In this document: positions 16,855 to 25,215 of the stretch, piece after piece
Position numbering within the stretch: position 1 is the stretch's first letter
Layout of the letters: each line of letters starts with the position of its first letter
NCBI GenBank assembly: GCA_965216205.1
Contig: OZ244139.1
Span: 124,001 to 188,000 of the forward strand
Source of the DNA: CADEDH01 sp965216205
GTDB lineage: Bacteria; Actinomycetota; Acidimicrobiia; Acidimicrobiales; SZUA-35
Reading direction: 5' to 3'
DNA length: 64,000 nucleotides
Notes under the pieces: generated by a model
Seen by the model: only the letters and a program-made list of their open reading frames with translations
Database searches by the model: none
Told to the model about the DNA's origin: nothing
Made by a program: the position numbers and the translations under genes

Positions 16855-18324
16855 GTGACAACCTGGACCGACCACGCGTATCGCCCGCGCCGAACGTGGC
16901 CACAACGGATCCTCCTCACCATCGGTGTCCTCACGACGTTCGCCGCCATCGTCGCCGCGGTGGGGACCGCCTGGGGCCTCCAGCGCTACAGCGAGATCCG
17001 CTTCCTCGCGGTGCCCACGGTGGAGCCCGCCGAGGAAGGCACGCCATCGAACTGGCTCCTGGTCGGCTCCGACTCTCGGGAGGGGATCGACCCCAACGAT
17101 CCGAACGCGGGCGCCTTCCTCGGCGAGACGGTCACCGGGAAGCGGACCGACACGATCATCGTGGCGAGGGTCGACCCCGAGGCCCAGACGATCGACCTCC
17201 TGTCGGTGCCGCGCGACCTGTGGGTTCCGATCGCCGGCACCGGCGAGAACGGCCGGGTCAACGCCGCGTTCAACGGGGACGGTGGCGAGGAGCGCCTGGT
17301 CTCCACCGTGGAGAGCGCGCTGGGCATCGAGATCAATCACTACGCCGAGGTCAACTTCGTCGGCTTCCAGCAGGTGATCGACGCGATCGGCGGGGTGCCG
17401 ATCTGGTTCGACACGCCCGTCCGTGACCCGAGCTCGGGGCTCGACATCCAGACCGCCGGCTGTCACGCCCTCGGCGGCTCCGAGGCCTTGGCCTTCGCCA
17501 GGAGCCGATCGCTCGAGTACCTCGACGACGGCACCTGGCGGTCGGACCCCACCGGCGATCTCGGTCGAACCGCACGCCAGCAGTTCCTCCTCGGCCGGCT
17601 GGCCACCACCGCCAGCTCGAAACTCGACCTGACCGACATCGGCACCGTCGACCGGATCCTCCGGGTCGGCGGTCAGAACCTGCTGATCGACGACGGGGCC
17701 GGCGCCGGTGACCTCTTCGGCCTCGCCAGGACGTTCTCGGCCGTCGGGGGTGAGGGCATCCGCCGGCACGCGCTGCCGGTGGCGGGGTTCCGCACCAGCG
17801 GCGGGGCCTCGGTGCTCGACCTGCTCGAGGCGGAAGCCCAACCGATCCTCGACATCTTCCGGGGAGCGGTGCCGCCGCAGACCGGGCCGCCCAGCGAGGA
17901 GCTGGCCCCCCGGGACAGCTTCCAGATCGAGGTGCAGAACGGCGCCAGGATCGAGGGGATCGCCGCCACCACGGCCGAGCAGCTCCAGGCGGCCGGCTTC
18001 GTGGTGACCGAGGCCACCAATTCCCCCGAGGTGGTCGCCGTCACCGAGGTGCACTACCCCTCGTCGATGGCGGCGGCCGCCTCGGCCGTGGGAACCAGCC
18101 TGGTCGAGCCGCCGACCTACGTCGTCGACGACGCGCTCACCCAGATCGTGCTCGTCGTCGGACCCGAGTTCGCCGGACTCGCCGACCCCGCAACCGCCCC
18201 TGCCGGCGAGGAGACGCCGGCGAGCGACGAGCAGGCGCCCCCGCCGGCCGAGACACCGCCGCCCGAAGACAACATCGTCGGCGTCGTCCCCACCGTCGGC
18301 CCGCCGGGCACCCCCTGCGCCTAG
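16855..18324 (+). CDS. LytR-CpsA-Psr (LCP) family glycopolymer transferase
   Basis: A 489-residue membrane protein. One transmembrane helix lies at about residues 18-43, followed by the extracellular LCP domain with LLVGSDSREG, RTDTIIVARVD, VPRDLWVPI, NAAFNGDG and SRSLEYLDDGTW, which bind the polyprenyl pyrophosphate head group. A C-terminal LytR_C domain (FQIEVQNGARIEGIAATTAEQL) and a Pro/Ala-rich tail follow. LCP enzymes transfer polyprenyl-linked glycopolymers onto peptidoglycan or arabinogalactan. GTG 16855 is set just before the membrane helix. It starts the polysaccharide locus and overlaps the convergent cysC end by 4 bp. Confidence 0.92.
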   Translation: MTTWTDHAYRPRRTWPQRILLTIGVLTTFAAIVAAVGTAWGLQRYSEIRFLAVPTVEPAEEGTPSNWLLVGSDSREGIDPNDPNAGAFLGETVTGKRTDTIIVARVDPEAQTIDLLSVPRDLWVPIAGTGENGRVNAAFNGDGGEERLVSTVESALGIEINHYAEVNFVGFQQVIDAIGGVPIWFDTPVRDPSSGLDIQTAGCHALGGSEALAFARSRSLEYLDDGTWRSDPTGDLGRTARQQFLLGRLATTASSKLDLTDIGTVDRILRVGGQNLLIDDGAGAGDLFGLARTFSAVGGEGIRRHALPVAGFRTSGGASVLDLLEAEAQPILDIFRGAVPPQTGPPSEELAPRDSFQIEVQNGARIEGIAATTAEQLQAAGFVVTEATNSPEVVAVTEVHYPSSMAAAASAVGTSLVEPPTYVVDDALTQIVLVVGPEFAGLADPATAPAGEETPASDEQAPPPAETPPPEDNIVGVVPTVGPPGTPCA

Positions 18325-18935
18325 CCGAGAAGGGCGCGGATCCGGTCAGCCATCGCGGCGGGTGAACCGTCGTCCGGCGTGAGGTGCAGCTCGGGTGCCG
18401 TCGGTGGTTCGTAGGGATCATCGATCCCGGTCATACCGGTGAGCTGGCCCGCCCGGGCCTTGGCGTAGAGCCCCTTCGGGTCGCGACCTTCGCACACCTC
18501 GAGCGGCGTGTCGACGAAGACCTCGACGAAGCGGAGCCCAGCCGCGTCGTGGAGCCGTCGGGCCAGCTCCCGGGCCGCACGGTAGGGGCTGATGAGCGGC
18601 ACGATGGCCACCAGCCCGGCGTCGGCGAACAGTCGGGCGACGTGGGCGGTGCGCCGCACGTTCTCGTCGCGGTCCTCTGAAGAGAAGCCGAGATCGCCGT
18701 TGAGCCCGTGCCGAAGGTTGTCGCCGTCGAGGAGGTAGGCGGGTCGGCCGGCCTCGATCAACTCGGCTTCGAGGGCGACCGCGACCGTGGACTTCCCGGA
18801 CCCCGACAGGCCCGTGAGCCAGACGGTCGCCCCCTCGCTCCCGGTCGCAGCCCACCGGCCGGCGCGCTCGACCGTGCTCGCATGCCACACGGTGTTCTCG
18901 GTGATCGGGTTCTCGGAGATCGGCGCTTCCCCCAC
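18321..18935 (-). CDS. cysC: Adenylylsulfate kinase
   Basis: A 204-residue APS kinase that phosphorylates adenylylsulfate to PAPS. It has the P-loop TGLSGSGKST, DGDNLRHGLN, the FSSEDRDENVRR helix, and PLISPYRAAR and FVEVFVDTPLEVCEGRDPKGLY, all normal for active CysC. It begins 6 bp after the cysN stop codon, making the third gene of cysD-cysN-cysC. With no PAPS reductase in view, and polysaccharide genes on both sides, PAPS for sulfotransfer is a plausible use. Confidence 0.96.
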   Translation of the reverse strand: MGEAPISENPITENTVWHASTVERAGRWAATGSEGATVWLTGLSGSGKSTVAVALEAELIEAGRPAYLLDGDNLRHGLNGDLGFSSEDRDENVRRTAHVARLFADAGLVAIVPLISPYRAARELARRLHDAAGLRFVEVFVDTPLEVCEGRDPKGLYAKARAGQLTGMTGIDDPYEPPTAPELHLTPDDGSPAAMADRIRALLG

Positions 18936-18941
18936 CGCGCG

Positions 18942-20195
18942 CTACTCGGTGTCGACGATCATCCCGGCGCCCACGGTCACGTTCGTCGACTCGTCGACGA
19001 GGATGAAGCTGCCGGTGTTGCGATTCCGATGGTAGTCGTCGGCCAGGAGCGGGAGCGTGGTCCGCAGCCGGACCCGGCCGATCTCGTTCAGCGAGAGGCT
19101 CGTCGCGTCCTCCTGCCGGTGGAGGGTGTTGATGTCGAGCCGGTAGCGGAAGTCCTTCACCAGGGCCCTGGCCCACCGGGTGGTGTGCTTGATCGCGAGC
19201 TTGGAGCCGGCGGTCAGTGTCGACCCGTCCGACATCCAGCACACCATCGCCTCGATGTCCTGGGCCACCGCAGGCTGGTTGTTGGGGCGGCAGATCATGT
19301 CGCCCCGGCTCACGTCGAGCTCGTCCTCGAGGAGGATCGTGACCGCCATCGGCGACGTCGCCTGCTCCACAGGCCCGTCGGCCGTCTCGATCGCCGCGAT
19401 CCTGGTGGTGAACCCGGACGGGAGCACCATCACCTCGTCGCCAGGCTTCAGGACACCACCGGCGACCGTGCCGGCGTAGCCCCGGTAGTCGTGGTGCTCG
19501 GTGCTCTGGGGTCGGATCACGTACTGCACGGGGAAGCGCACGTCGACCAGGTTCCGGTCGGAGGCGATGTGGACCTCCTCCAGGTGGTGCAGCAGCGTCG
19601 CCCCCCGGTACCAGTCCATGTTGGCCGACCGGTCGACGACGTTGTCGCCGTGGAGGGCGGAGATCGGGATGAACGTGAGGTCGGGCACGTCGAGCCGGGT
19701 GGCGAACTGGACGTACTCCCGCTTGATGCGGGCGAAGACCTCCTGGTCGTAGTCGACCAGGTCCATCTTGTTGACCGCGAGCACCAGGTGGGGGATCCGC
19801 AGCAGGTTGGCGATGAACGAGTGCCGACGCGACTGCTCCACGATCCCCTTGCGGGCGTCGATGAGCACGATCGCGAGGTCGGCCGTCGATGCCCCGGTGA
19901 CCATGTTCCGGGTGTACTGGATGTGGCCAGGGGTGTCGGCGATGATGAACTTGCGCTCGGGGGTGGCGAAGTAGCGGTGGGCCACGTCGATCGTGATGCC
20001 CTGCTCCCGCTCAGCCCGGAGGCCGTCGGTGAGGAGCGCCAGGTTGGTGTGCTCGTCGCCCCGGCTGGCGCTGGTGGCCTCGATGGAGGAGAGCTGGTCC
20101 TCGAAGATGGCCTTCGAGTCGTACAGGAGGCGGCCGATCAGGGTGCTCTTGCCGTCGTCGACGGAGCCCGCGGTGGCGAGTCGGAGAAGATCCAT
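18942..20195 (-). CDS. cysN: Sulfate adenylyltransferase GTPase subunit
   Basis: A 417-residue translation-factor-type GTPase that drives ATP sulfurylase. Visible motifs are GSVDDGKSTLIGRLL (P-loop), DTPGH (G3) and NKMD (G4), plus two beta-barrel domains. It ends before any APS kinase domain, which is encoded separately by the next gene. ATG 20195 begins 2 bp after the cysD stop. The length is normal for single-function CysN. Confidence 0.96.
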   Translation of the reverse strand: MDLLRLATAGSVDDGKSTLIGRLLYDSKAIFEDQLSSIEATSASRGDEHTNLALLTDGLRAEREQGITIDVAHRYFATPERKFIIADTPGHIQYTRNMVTGASTADLAIVLIDARKGIVEQSRRHSFIANLLRIPHLVLAVNKMDLVDYDQEVFARIKREYVQFATRLDVPDLTFIPISALHGDNVVDRSANMDWYRGATLLHHLEEVHIASDRNLVDVRFPVQYVIRPQSTEHHDYRGYAGTVAGGVLKPGDEVMVLPSGFTTRIAAIETADGPVEQATSPMAVTILLEDELDVSRGDMICRPNNQPAVAQDIEAMVCWMSDGSTLTAGSKLAIKHTTRWARALVKDFRYRLDINTLHRQEDATSLSLNEIGRVRLRTTLPLLADDYHRNRNTGSFILVDESTNVTVGAGMIVDTE

Positions 20196-20197
20196 GA

Positions 20198-21103
20198 CTA
20201 GAAGTAGCCCTCCTTCTTGCGGTCTTCCATCGCCGCTTCGGTGGCCCGGTCGTCGGCCCTGGTGGCGCCCCGTTCCGTGATCCTGGTGGCCGCCACCTCC
20301 TCGATGACGGTGTGGATGTCGGTCGCTGACGACTCCACCGCACCGGTGCACGACGCGTCGCCGATCGTCCGGAACCGCACGAGTCGCTCGGTGGTCTCCT
20401 CGTCGTCGAGCAGTTCGACGAAGCGGGTGACCGCCAACCACATGCCGTCCCGGCTGAACACCTTCCGGTGGTGGGCGTAGTAGATGTGGGGGACCTCGAT
20501 CTCCTCGTCGCGGATGTAGTGCCACACGTCGAGCTCGGTCCAGTTCGAGATCGGGAACACCCGGATGTGCTCGCCGGGCTTGTGTCGACCGTTGTAGAGG
20601 TTCCACACCTCCGGGCGTTGGCCCTTGGGGTCCCACTGGCCGAAGTCGTCCCGGAAGCTGAAGATTCGCTCCTTGGCCCTGGCCTTCTCCTCGTCGCGGC
20701 GAGCGCCGCCGAACAGGGCATCGAACCGGTGCTCCTCGATCGCGTCGAGCAGCGTGGTCGTCTGGAGCCGGTTCCTCGACGCCCGCGGCCCGGTCTCCTC
20801 CACGACCTTCCCTGCGTCGATCGTGTCCTGCACCGAGGCGACGACGAGCTTCACACCCGTCTCGGCCACCCGACGGTCGCGGAACTCGATCACCTCGTCG
20901 AAGTTGTGGCCGGTGTCGACATGCATGACCGGGAACGGCACCGGGGCCGGCGCGAACGCCTTGACCGCGAGGTGCAGCATCACGATCGAGTCCTTGCCGC
21001 CGGAGAACAGCAGCACCGGACGTTCGAACTCCGCAGCCACCTCGCGGATGATGTGGATCGCCTCCGCTTCGAGGAGCCGGAGGTGTGACAGTTGTGTTCG
21101 CAT
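20198..21103 (-). CDS. cysD: Sulfate adenylyltransferase subunit 2
   Basis: A 301-residue PP-loop ATP sulfurylase that activates sulfate to APS with CysN. LLFSGGKDSIVMLHLA is the PP-loop, followed by the family segments PVMHVDTGHNF, GGARRDEEKARAKERIFS and FPISNWTELDVWHYI. It is the first gene of the minus-strand cysDNC operon and is divergent from the Wzz-type gene, with a shared 110-bp intergenic region. Confidence 0.97.
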   Translation of the reverse strand: MRTQLSHLRLLEAEAIHIIREVAAEFERPVLLFSGGKDSIVMLHLAVKAFAPAPVPFPVMHVDTGHNFDEVIEFRDRRVAETGVKLVVASVQDTIDAGKVVEETGPRASRNRLQTTTLLDAIEEHRFDALFGGARRDEEKARAKERIFSFRDDFGQWDPKGQRPEVWNLYNGRHKPGEHIRVFPISNWTELDVWHYIRDEEIEVPHIYYAHHRKVFSRDGMWLAVTRFVELLDDEETTERLVRFRTIGDASCTGAVESSATDIHTVIEEVAATRITERGATRADDRATEAAMEDRKKEGYF

Positions 21104-21163
21104 GTGATCTTCGCTGTCGGATGGGCGGGCCGGGATCTTGAGTCGAAGGCTATCCGTGGGTCG

Positions 21164-21193
21164 TTGACCAGAAACGAGGGCTGATCATTGTTA
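21164..21193 (+). promoter_or_regulatory. Candidate -35/-10 promoter for the polysaccharide co-polymerase gene
   Basis: TTGACC at 21164-21169 and TTGTTA at 21188-21193 are separated by 18 bp. The -35 box is near consensus and the -10 box is moderate. It points at the Wzz-type gene and lies in the only intergenic space shared with divergent cysD. Confidence 0.35.
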
Positions 21194-21267
21194 CCCACCC
21201 GCTCATCGGGGCGATGACGGTGCCGATCAGGACAGTCACGATTCCCGTCGACGAGGAGAGGGTGCGC

Positions 21268-22836
21268 ATGGCCGAGAGCGGGAACGCTGTCGTGTCGATC
21301 TCTGAATACGCCGGAGTGCTGTCCCGCTGGTCGAGGGTTCTTATCGCCGTCACCGTCCTCGGGGTGGTGCTCGGATCGTTGCTGGTCATCGCCTCGCCCG
21401 ATACCTACAGCGCCGAGGCGAGGGTTCAGGTGCGGCCCATCCTCAGACCCGGCGACGAGCCGAACCTCGACACCGCCCGACAGATCGACATCGACACCGA
21501 GGTCGCCATCGCCGGTTCGCAGCGGGTGGCGGAGCGGGCGTTGACCTTGCGGGACGCAGCGGCGCAGCTCGGCGTGACCGACGTGGTCGGGAGCGATGTG
21601 TTCACCACCGCCGACTCGATCGTGCCCGACGCGAACGACGCCAGAGCGGCGATGGATCGGCTCGACGTGTCGGTCGCCGGCGACTCCCAGATCCTGGTGT
21701 TGTCGGCCACGGCCGACGACCCGGCGGACGCCTACGCGCTCGCCCAGTCGACGGCGCTCGCATACCTGGAGTTCCGCCGGATCCAGGCGACCTCGGGGAG
21801 CGACGACGCGCGGGCCCAGTTGCAGACCAGGGAAGACGAGCTGCTCGCCCAGATCGACGAGCGTGGGCCGGCCGCGGGGCAGGCGCCCGACGTCATCGCC
21901 TTCGCCGAGATCGCTCCTCGCGCCGAGCTCGCGGCGATCGGCCAGAAGTATGCCAACCTCGATTCGCTCACCGTCTACCCCGGCGTGGTCCTCAACGACG
22001 CGACCGTCCCGACCGCCCCCGACGGGTTGTCGCTCCCGGCGGGGCAGGTGATAGGTGGCCTGCTCGGGCTCGTCGTGGCGACGACGGCGGCGTTCGTGAT
22101 CGATCGGACCGACGACCGTCTCCGGAGCGGACGGGCTGAGCTCGGCGCGCTGGGCGCCCCCATGCTCGGTACCGCCCCCGTGGCCGAGGTCACCCAGAGC
22201 GGTGGCGTCGAGATCATCGGTTCGCGGGTCTTCCCGGTCAACAGCGACGGCAGCGAGGCCTATCGCCGCCTGCACGGCACGTTGTTGTTCACCCTCGACA
22301 GCGACGGCAAGTCGGTGGTGCTCGTCGCCGGCATCAACGAACCCGCGGCTGCAACCGCGGTCGCAGCCAACGTCGCCGCCACCGCGGCGCGGGCAGGGCG
22401 CAAGACGCTGGTCGTGGGCGCCGACCTCCGCCACGACGGGCTCGGGGCCCATCTCGGCCATCCCGACGGCGACGGGCTCAGCGATGTCATCCTGGCCGGA
22501 TCCAGTCTGGCCGAGACGATCGAAGCCGTGGGTGAGATCACCAACCTCAGCCTCCTCCGGGCCGGCACCCGGCTCGACCGTCCGGCCGACGTGCTGCAGA
22601 GCCATGCCTTCGCCCGGCTCCTCGCCGCGGTCCAGGTCGACTACGAGCTGGTGGTGGTCGAGGCGCCGCCGGTCTTGCGGGTGGCCGACGCGGTCGACGT
22701 GGCCAAGCTCTGCGACGGCACGGTGCTCGTGGCTGACGGCGACGCCGACTCCCGCCAGTCGATCGCCGAGTCGGTCGAGCAGCTCCGCAGCGTCGGCTCG
22801 GACATCGTCGGCGTCGTCGTGGCCGATTTCACCTAG
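21268..22836 (+). CDS. Wzz-type polysaccharide co-polymerase fused to a degenerate BY-kinase-like domain
   Basis: About 522 residues. A transmembrane helix near residues 24-45 precedes a Wzz-like extracytoplasmic part, and a second helix sits near 260-282 (GGLLGLVVATTAAFVI). The C-terminal 180 residues follow the CpsD/Wzc tyrosine kinase fold: VVLVAGINEPAAATAVAANVA at the P-loop place, TLVVGADLRHDG as Walker A', and YELVVVEAPPVLRVADA as Walker B. The P-loop lacks the Gly-Lys-Ser/Thr triad and there is no Tyr-rich tail, so catalysis is doubtful. It would set polymer chain length. ATG 21268 has AGGAG upstream; ATG 21214 is an alternative. Confidence 0.85.
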   Translation: MAESGNAVVSISEYAGVLSRWSRVLIAVTVLGVVLGSLLVIASPDTYSAEARVQVRPILRPGDEPNLDTARQIDIDTEVAIAGSQRVAERALTLRDAAAQLGVTDVVGSDVFTTADSIVPDANDARAAMDRLDVSVAGDSQILVLSATADDPADAYALAQSTALAYLEFRRIQATSGSDDARAQLQTREDELLAQIDERGPAAGQAPDVIAFAEIAPRAELAAIGQKYANLDSLTVYPGVVLNDATVPTAPDGLSLPAGQVIGGLLGLVVATTAAFVIDRTDDRLRSGRAELGALGAPMLGTAPVAEVTQSGGVEIIGSRVFPVNSDGSEAYRRLHGTLLFTLDSDGKSVVLVAGINEPAAATAVAANVAATAARAGRKTLVVGADLRHDGLGAHLGHPDGDGLSDVILAGSSLAETIEAVGEITNLSLLRAGTRLDRPADVLQSHAFARLLAAVQVDYELVVVEAPPVLRVADAVDVAKLCDGTVLVADGDADSRQSIAESVEQLRSVGSDIVGVVVADFT

Positions 22837-22846
22837 AGCGCCGACC

Positions 22847-24109
22847 GTGGCGATCGCCAACCCGGTCAGCGGGGTCGACGTCTACCGGGCCGAGAGCGAG
22901 GCCCCGCTGCCGCTGTGGCCGTTGACACTGATGATCAGCGCCTACCCGGTGTGGTTCCTGTTGGGGCTCGGCGGCTTCACCTGGGTGGCGTTGGCCGCGC
23001 CGATGGCGGCGTCGCTGGTTCGGCGCCGCGACCTCACCGCTCCCCGAGGGATCGGCTGGTGGGCGCTGTTCCTGGTGGCCGTGGCCGGGTCGGCGTTGAG
23101 CGTCGACACCGCCGCCCGATTCGCGGGCTTCCTCCTCCGGTTCGGCTACTACATGGCCGCCACCGTGTTCCTCCTGTACCTCGTCAACGGCGAGCGGAGC
23201 GTGTCGGTCCCGCGGATCGTCCGGTCGTTCACCGTGCTCTGGATGCTGACGATCCTCGGTGGCACCATCGCACTCCTCGCCGGCGACGTGTCGTTCCGGT
23301 CGCCCGCCTTCCATCTGATGCCGTCCTCGCTCCTCGGCAACGAGCTGATCGCCACGCTGGTCACCCCCGGTTTCGCCGACGTGCAGGACATCGTTGGCTT
23401 CCCGGTGCCCAGGCCCAAGGCGCCGTTCCCCTACACCAACAGTTGGGGATCGATGGTGGCGCTCACCACGCCCTTCGCGTTCATGTCGTTGACCGATCGG
23501 CGGGTCGGGATCTCGACTCGCCTCATCAAGGGAATGCTGGCGCTCTCGGTGGTGCCGATCGTGATCTCGCTCAATCGGGGCCTGTGGTTGAGCCTCGGCG
23601 TCGGCATCGCCTACGTGGCGGCTCGGCTCGCTTCCGACGGGCGGAGCCGGTCGGTCGCCCGCTTCGGGGTCGCGGCGGTCGTCGTCGCCGCCGGGCTGGC
23701 GCTGTCGCCCCTCGGCGACCTCGTAACCTCCAGGGTGGAGACCGGCCACTCGAACGGCGACCGGCTGGATCTCGTGTACGCGGCCCTGCGGGGGGCGATG
23801 GAGCGTCCCGTGTTCGGTTGGGGCGCACCGCGCCCCAACGTCAGGAGCCTCCCGTCGATCGGGACCCACGGCCAACTGTGGCTCGTGACGTTCTCCCACG
23901 GCTTCCTGGGGGCGATCGGGTTTCTCGGTGCGCTCTTGACGTTCTTCACCAAGACACGACGCCAGCCGACGCCGACCGGCCTCTGGGCCCACGCCGTGGT
24001 GTTGATCGCCCTGGTGCAGCTACCCGTGTACCTGCTGATCCCCCACTCGTTGTTCGCGGTGATGGCAGCGGTGGCCGTGGCCGTCCGCTCACTTCGCTCG
24101 GAGCGGTGA
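22847..24109 (+). CDS. O-antigen ligase / Wzy-type polymerase-like membrane protein
   Basis: A 420-residue polytopic membrane protein with roughly ten hydrophobic helices. The segment VPIVISLNRGLWLSLGVGI matches the Wzy_C (O-antigen polymerase/ligase) domain, and a long external loop containing RLDLVYAALRGAMERPVFGWG follows, as in the family. It probably polymerises or ligates lipid-linked repeat units at the outer face of the membrane. GTG 22847 begins 10 bp after the previous stop. Its TGA overlaps the next gene's GTG (GTGA), indicating translational coupling. Confidence 0.82.
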   Translation: MAIANPVSGVDVYRAESEAPLPLWPLTLMISAYPVWFLLGLGGFTWVALAAPMAASLVRRRDLTAPRGIGWWALFLVAVAGSALSVDTAARFAGFLLRFGYYMAATVFLLYLVNGERSVSVPRIVRSFTVLWMLTILGGTIALLAGDVSFRSPAFHLMPSSLLGNELIATLVTPGFADVQDIVGFPVPRPKAPFPYTNSWGSMVALTTPFAFMSLTDRRVGISTRLIKGMLALSVVPIVISLNRGLWLSLGVGIAYVAARLASDGRSRSVARFGVAAVVVAAGLALSPLGDLVTSRVETGHSNGDRLDLVYAALRGAMERPVFGWGAPRPNVRSLPSIGTHGQLWLVTFSHGFLGAIGFLGALLTFFTKTRRQPTPTGLWAHAVVLIALVQLPVYLLIPHSLFAVMAAVAVAVRSLRSER

Positions 24110-25215
24110 AACACCAACGGGAGGCCTGGTCGCGGCCGACGCTGGTGACGCCGGTCGTGGCTGTCGCCGCGGTGTTGCTCGTGCCGATCGTCGTCGCCGC
24201 CCTCGGACTGTCGACCTTCGACGGCGAGCACGGGCCGTCCGACGACATCGGCGGCGGGCTCGCCCGGCGGTCCGATCACCAGTCTCGTCACGATGTCCGG
24301 TCGAGGCCGGTGACCGACGTCGAGCGCAGCGACCTGCCCGACGGGCTCCGGTCGGTGCGGTTCGGCGTGTCGGTCGAGGCGGGCGACCCCCAGCTGGTGG
24401 CGGAGGTCGAGGCGGCGGCCGGTGGCGCCGAGGTGGGCATCGTCCGGGTCTTCGCCCGGTGGGACACCGAGTTCCCGTCGAGCCGGCATCGTGCCCTGCT
24501 CGATGCCGGTCGAACGATCCATCTGTCGGTCAGGCCGCGCACCGAGTCGGGTCGGATCATCCCGTGGGCCGAAGTCGCCACCGCCGCCCCGGGGTCCGCC
24601 GTCCACGACACCCTGCTGCGTTGGGTGCGGGCCGTGGCGCCCAACGGCGACCAGATCTACTTCACGTTCAACCACGAGCCCGAGACCGCCCAGAGCGATG
24701 GCGGCGGCACGCCCGAGGAGTTCGTGGCCGCCTGGCGGCGCACGGTCGAGCTGCTCCGTTCGGTGGGCGGCGACGAGGTCCCCACCGTGCTCGTCCTCGG
24801 TCACGGTCCGTACCGGACCGGCGAGGTCTGGCGCTGGTATCCGGGCGACGACGTCGTCGACGTGGTCGGTGTCGATCCCTACAACTGGTATCGCTGCCAG
24901 GGCACGAACCGGCCGTGGACGTCGCCACAGGACCTCATCGCCGCCCCCCTCGAGTTCGCAGACGAGCGGGGGAAGCCGCTCGCCATCCCGGAGATCGCGT
25001 CCACCGAGGATCCGGATGATCCGACCCGCAAGGCCGAGTGGATCCTCGACCTGGCAGCGACGCTCGGCTCGCCGGAGGTGGCCGACCGGATCGCGTTCGC
25101 CGCGTGGTTCGATGCCCACGACCCGACCTGGCCCTCGTGCCGATGGGGAATCGACTCCTCACCAGCATCGGCCGACGCCTTCGCCACACTCCTCACCGCC
25201 CTCTCCCCGCCCTGA
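24106..25215 (+). CDS. Membrane-anchored GH26-like glycoside hydrolase
   Basis: A 369-residue protein with one N-terminal helix (about residues 10-30) and an extracellular TIM-barrel-like domain. YFTFNHEPE supplies a candidate acid/base glutamate and LAIPEIASTED a candidate nucleophile glutamate, the spacing seen in family 26 mannanase-like enzymes. DVVGVDPYNWYRC and FAAWFDAHDPTWPSC also fit the fold. It probably trims or releases the exopolysaccharide made by this locus. GTG 24106 overlaps the upstream stop, and the 3' end overlaps the convergent flippase by 23 bp. The family call is from motif recognition only. Confidence 0.7.
   Translation: MKHQREAWSRPTLVTPVVAVAAVLLVPIVVAALGLSTFDGEHGPSDDIGGGLARRSDHQSRHDVRSRPVTDVERSDLPDGLRSVRFGVSVEAGDPQLVAEVEAAAGGAEVGIVRVFARWDTEFPSSRHRALLDAGRTIHLSVRPRTESGRIIPWAEVATAAPGSAVHDTLLRWVRAVAPNGDQIYFTFNHEPETAQSDGGGTPEEFVAAWRRTVELLRSVGGDEVPTVLVLGHGPYRTGEVWRWYPGDDVVDVVGVDPYNWYRCQGTNRPWTSPQDLIAAPLEFADERGKPLAIPEIASTEDPDDPTRKAEWILDLAATLGSPEVADRIAFAAWFDAHDPTWPSCRWGIDSSPASADAFATLLTALSPP

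Noticed and set aside
20980..22860. Long minus-strand open frame antisense to the Wzz-type gene
   Set aside because: It runs into cysD in another frame and has no protein-like features.
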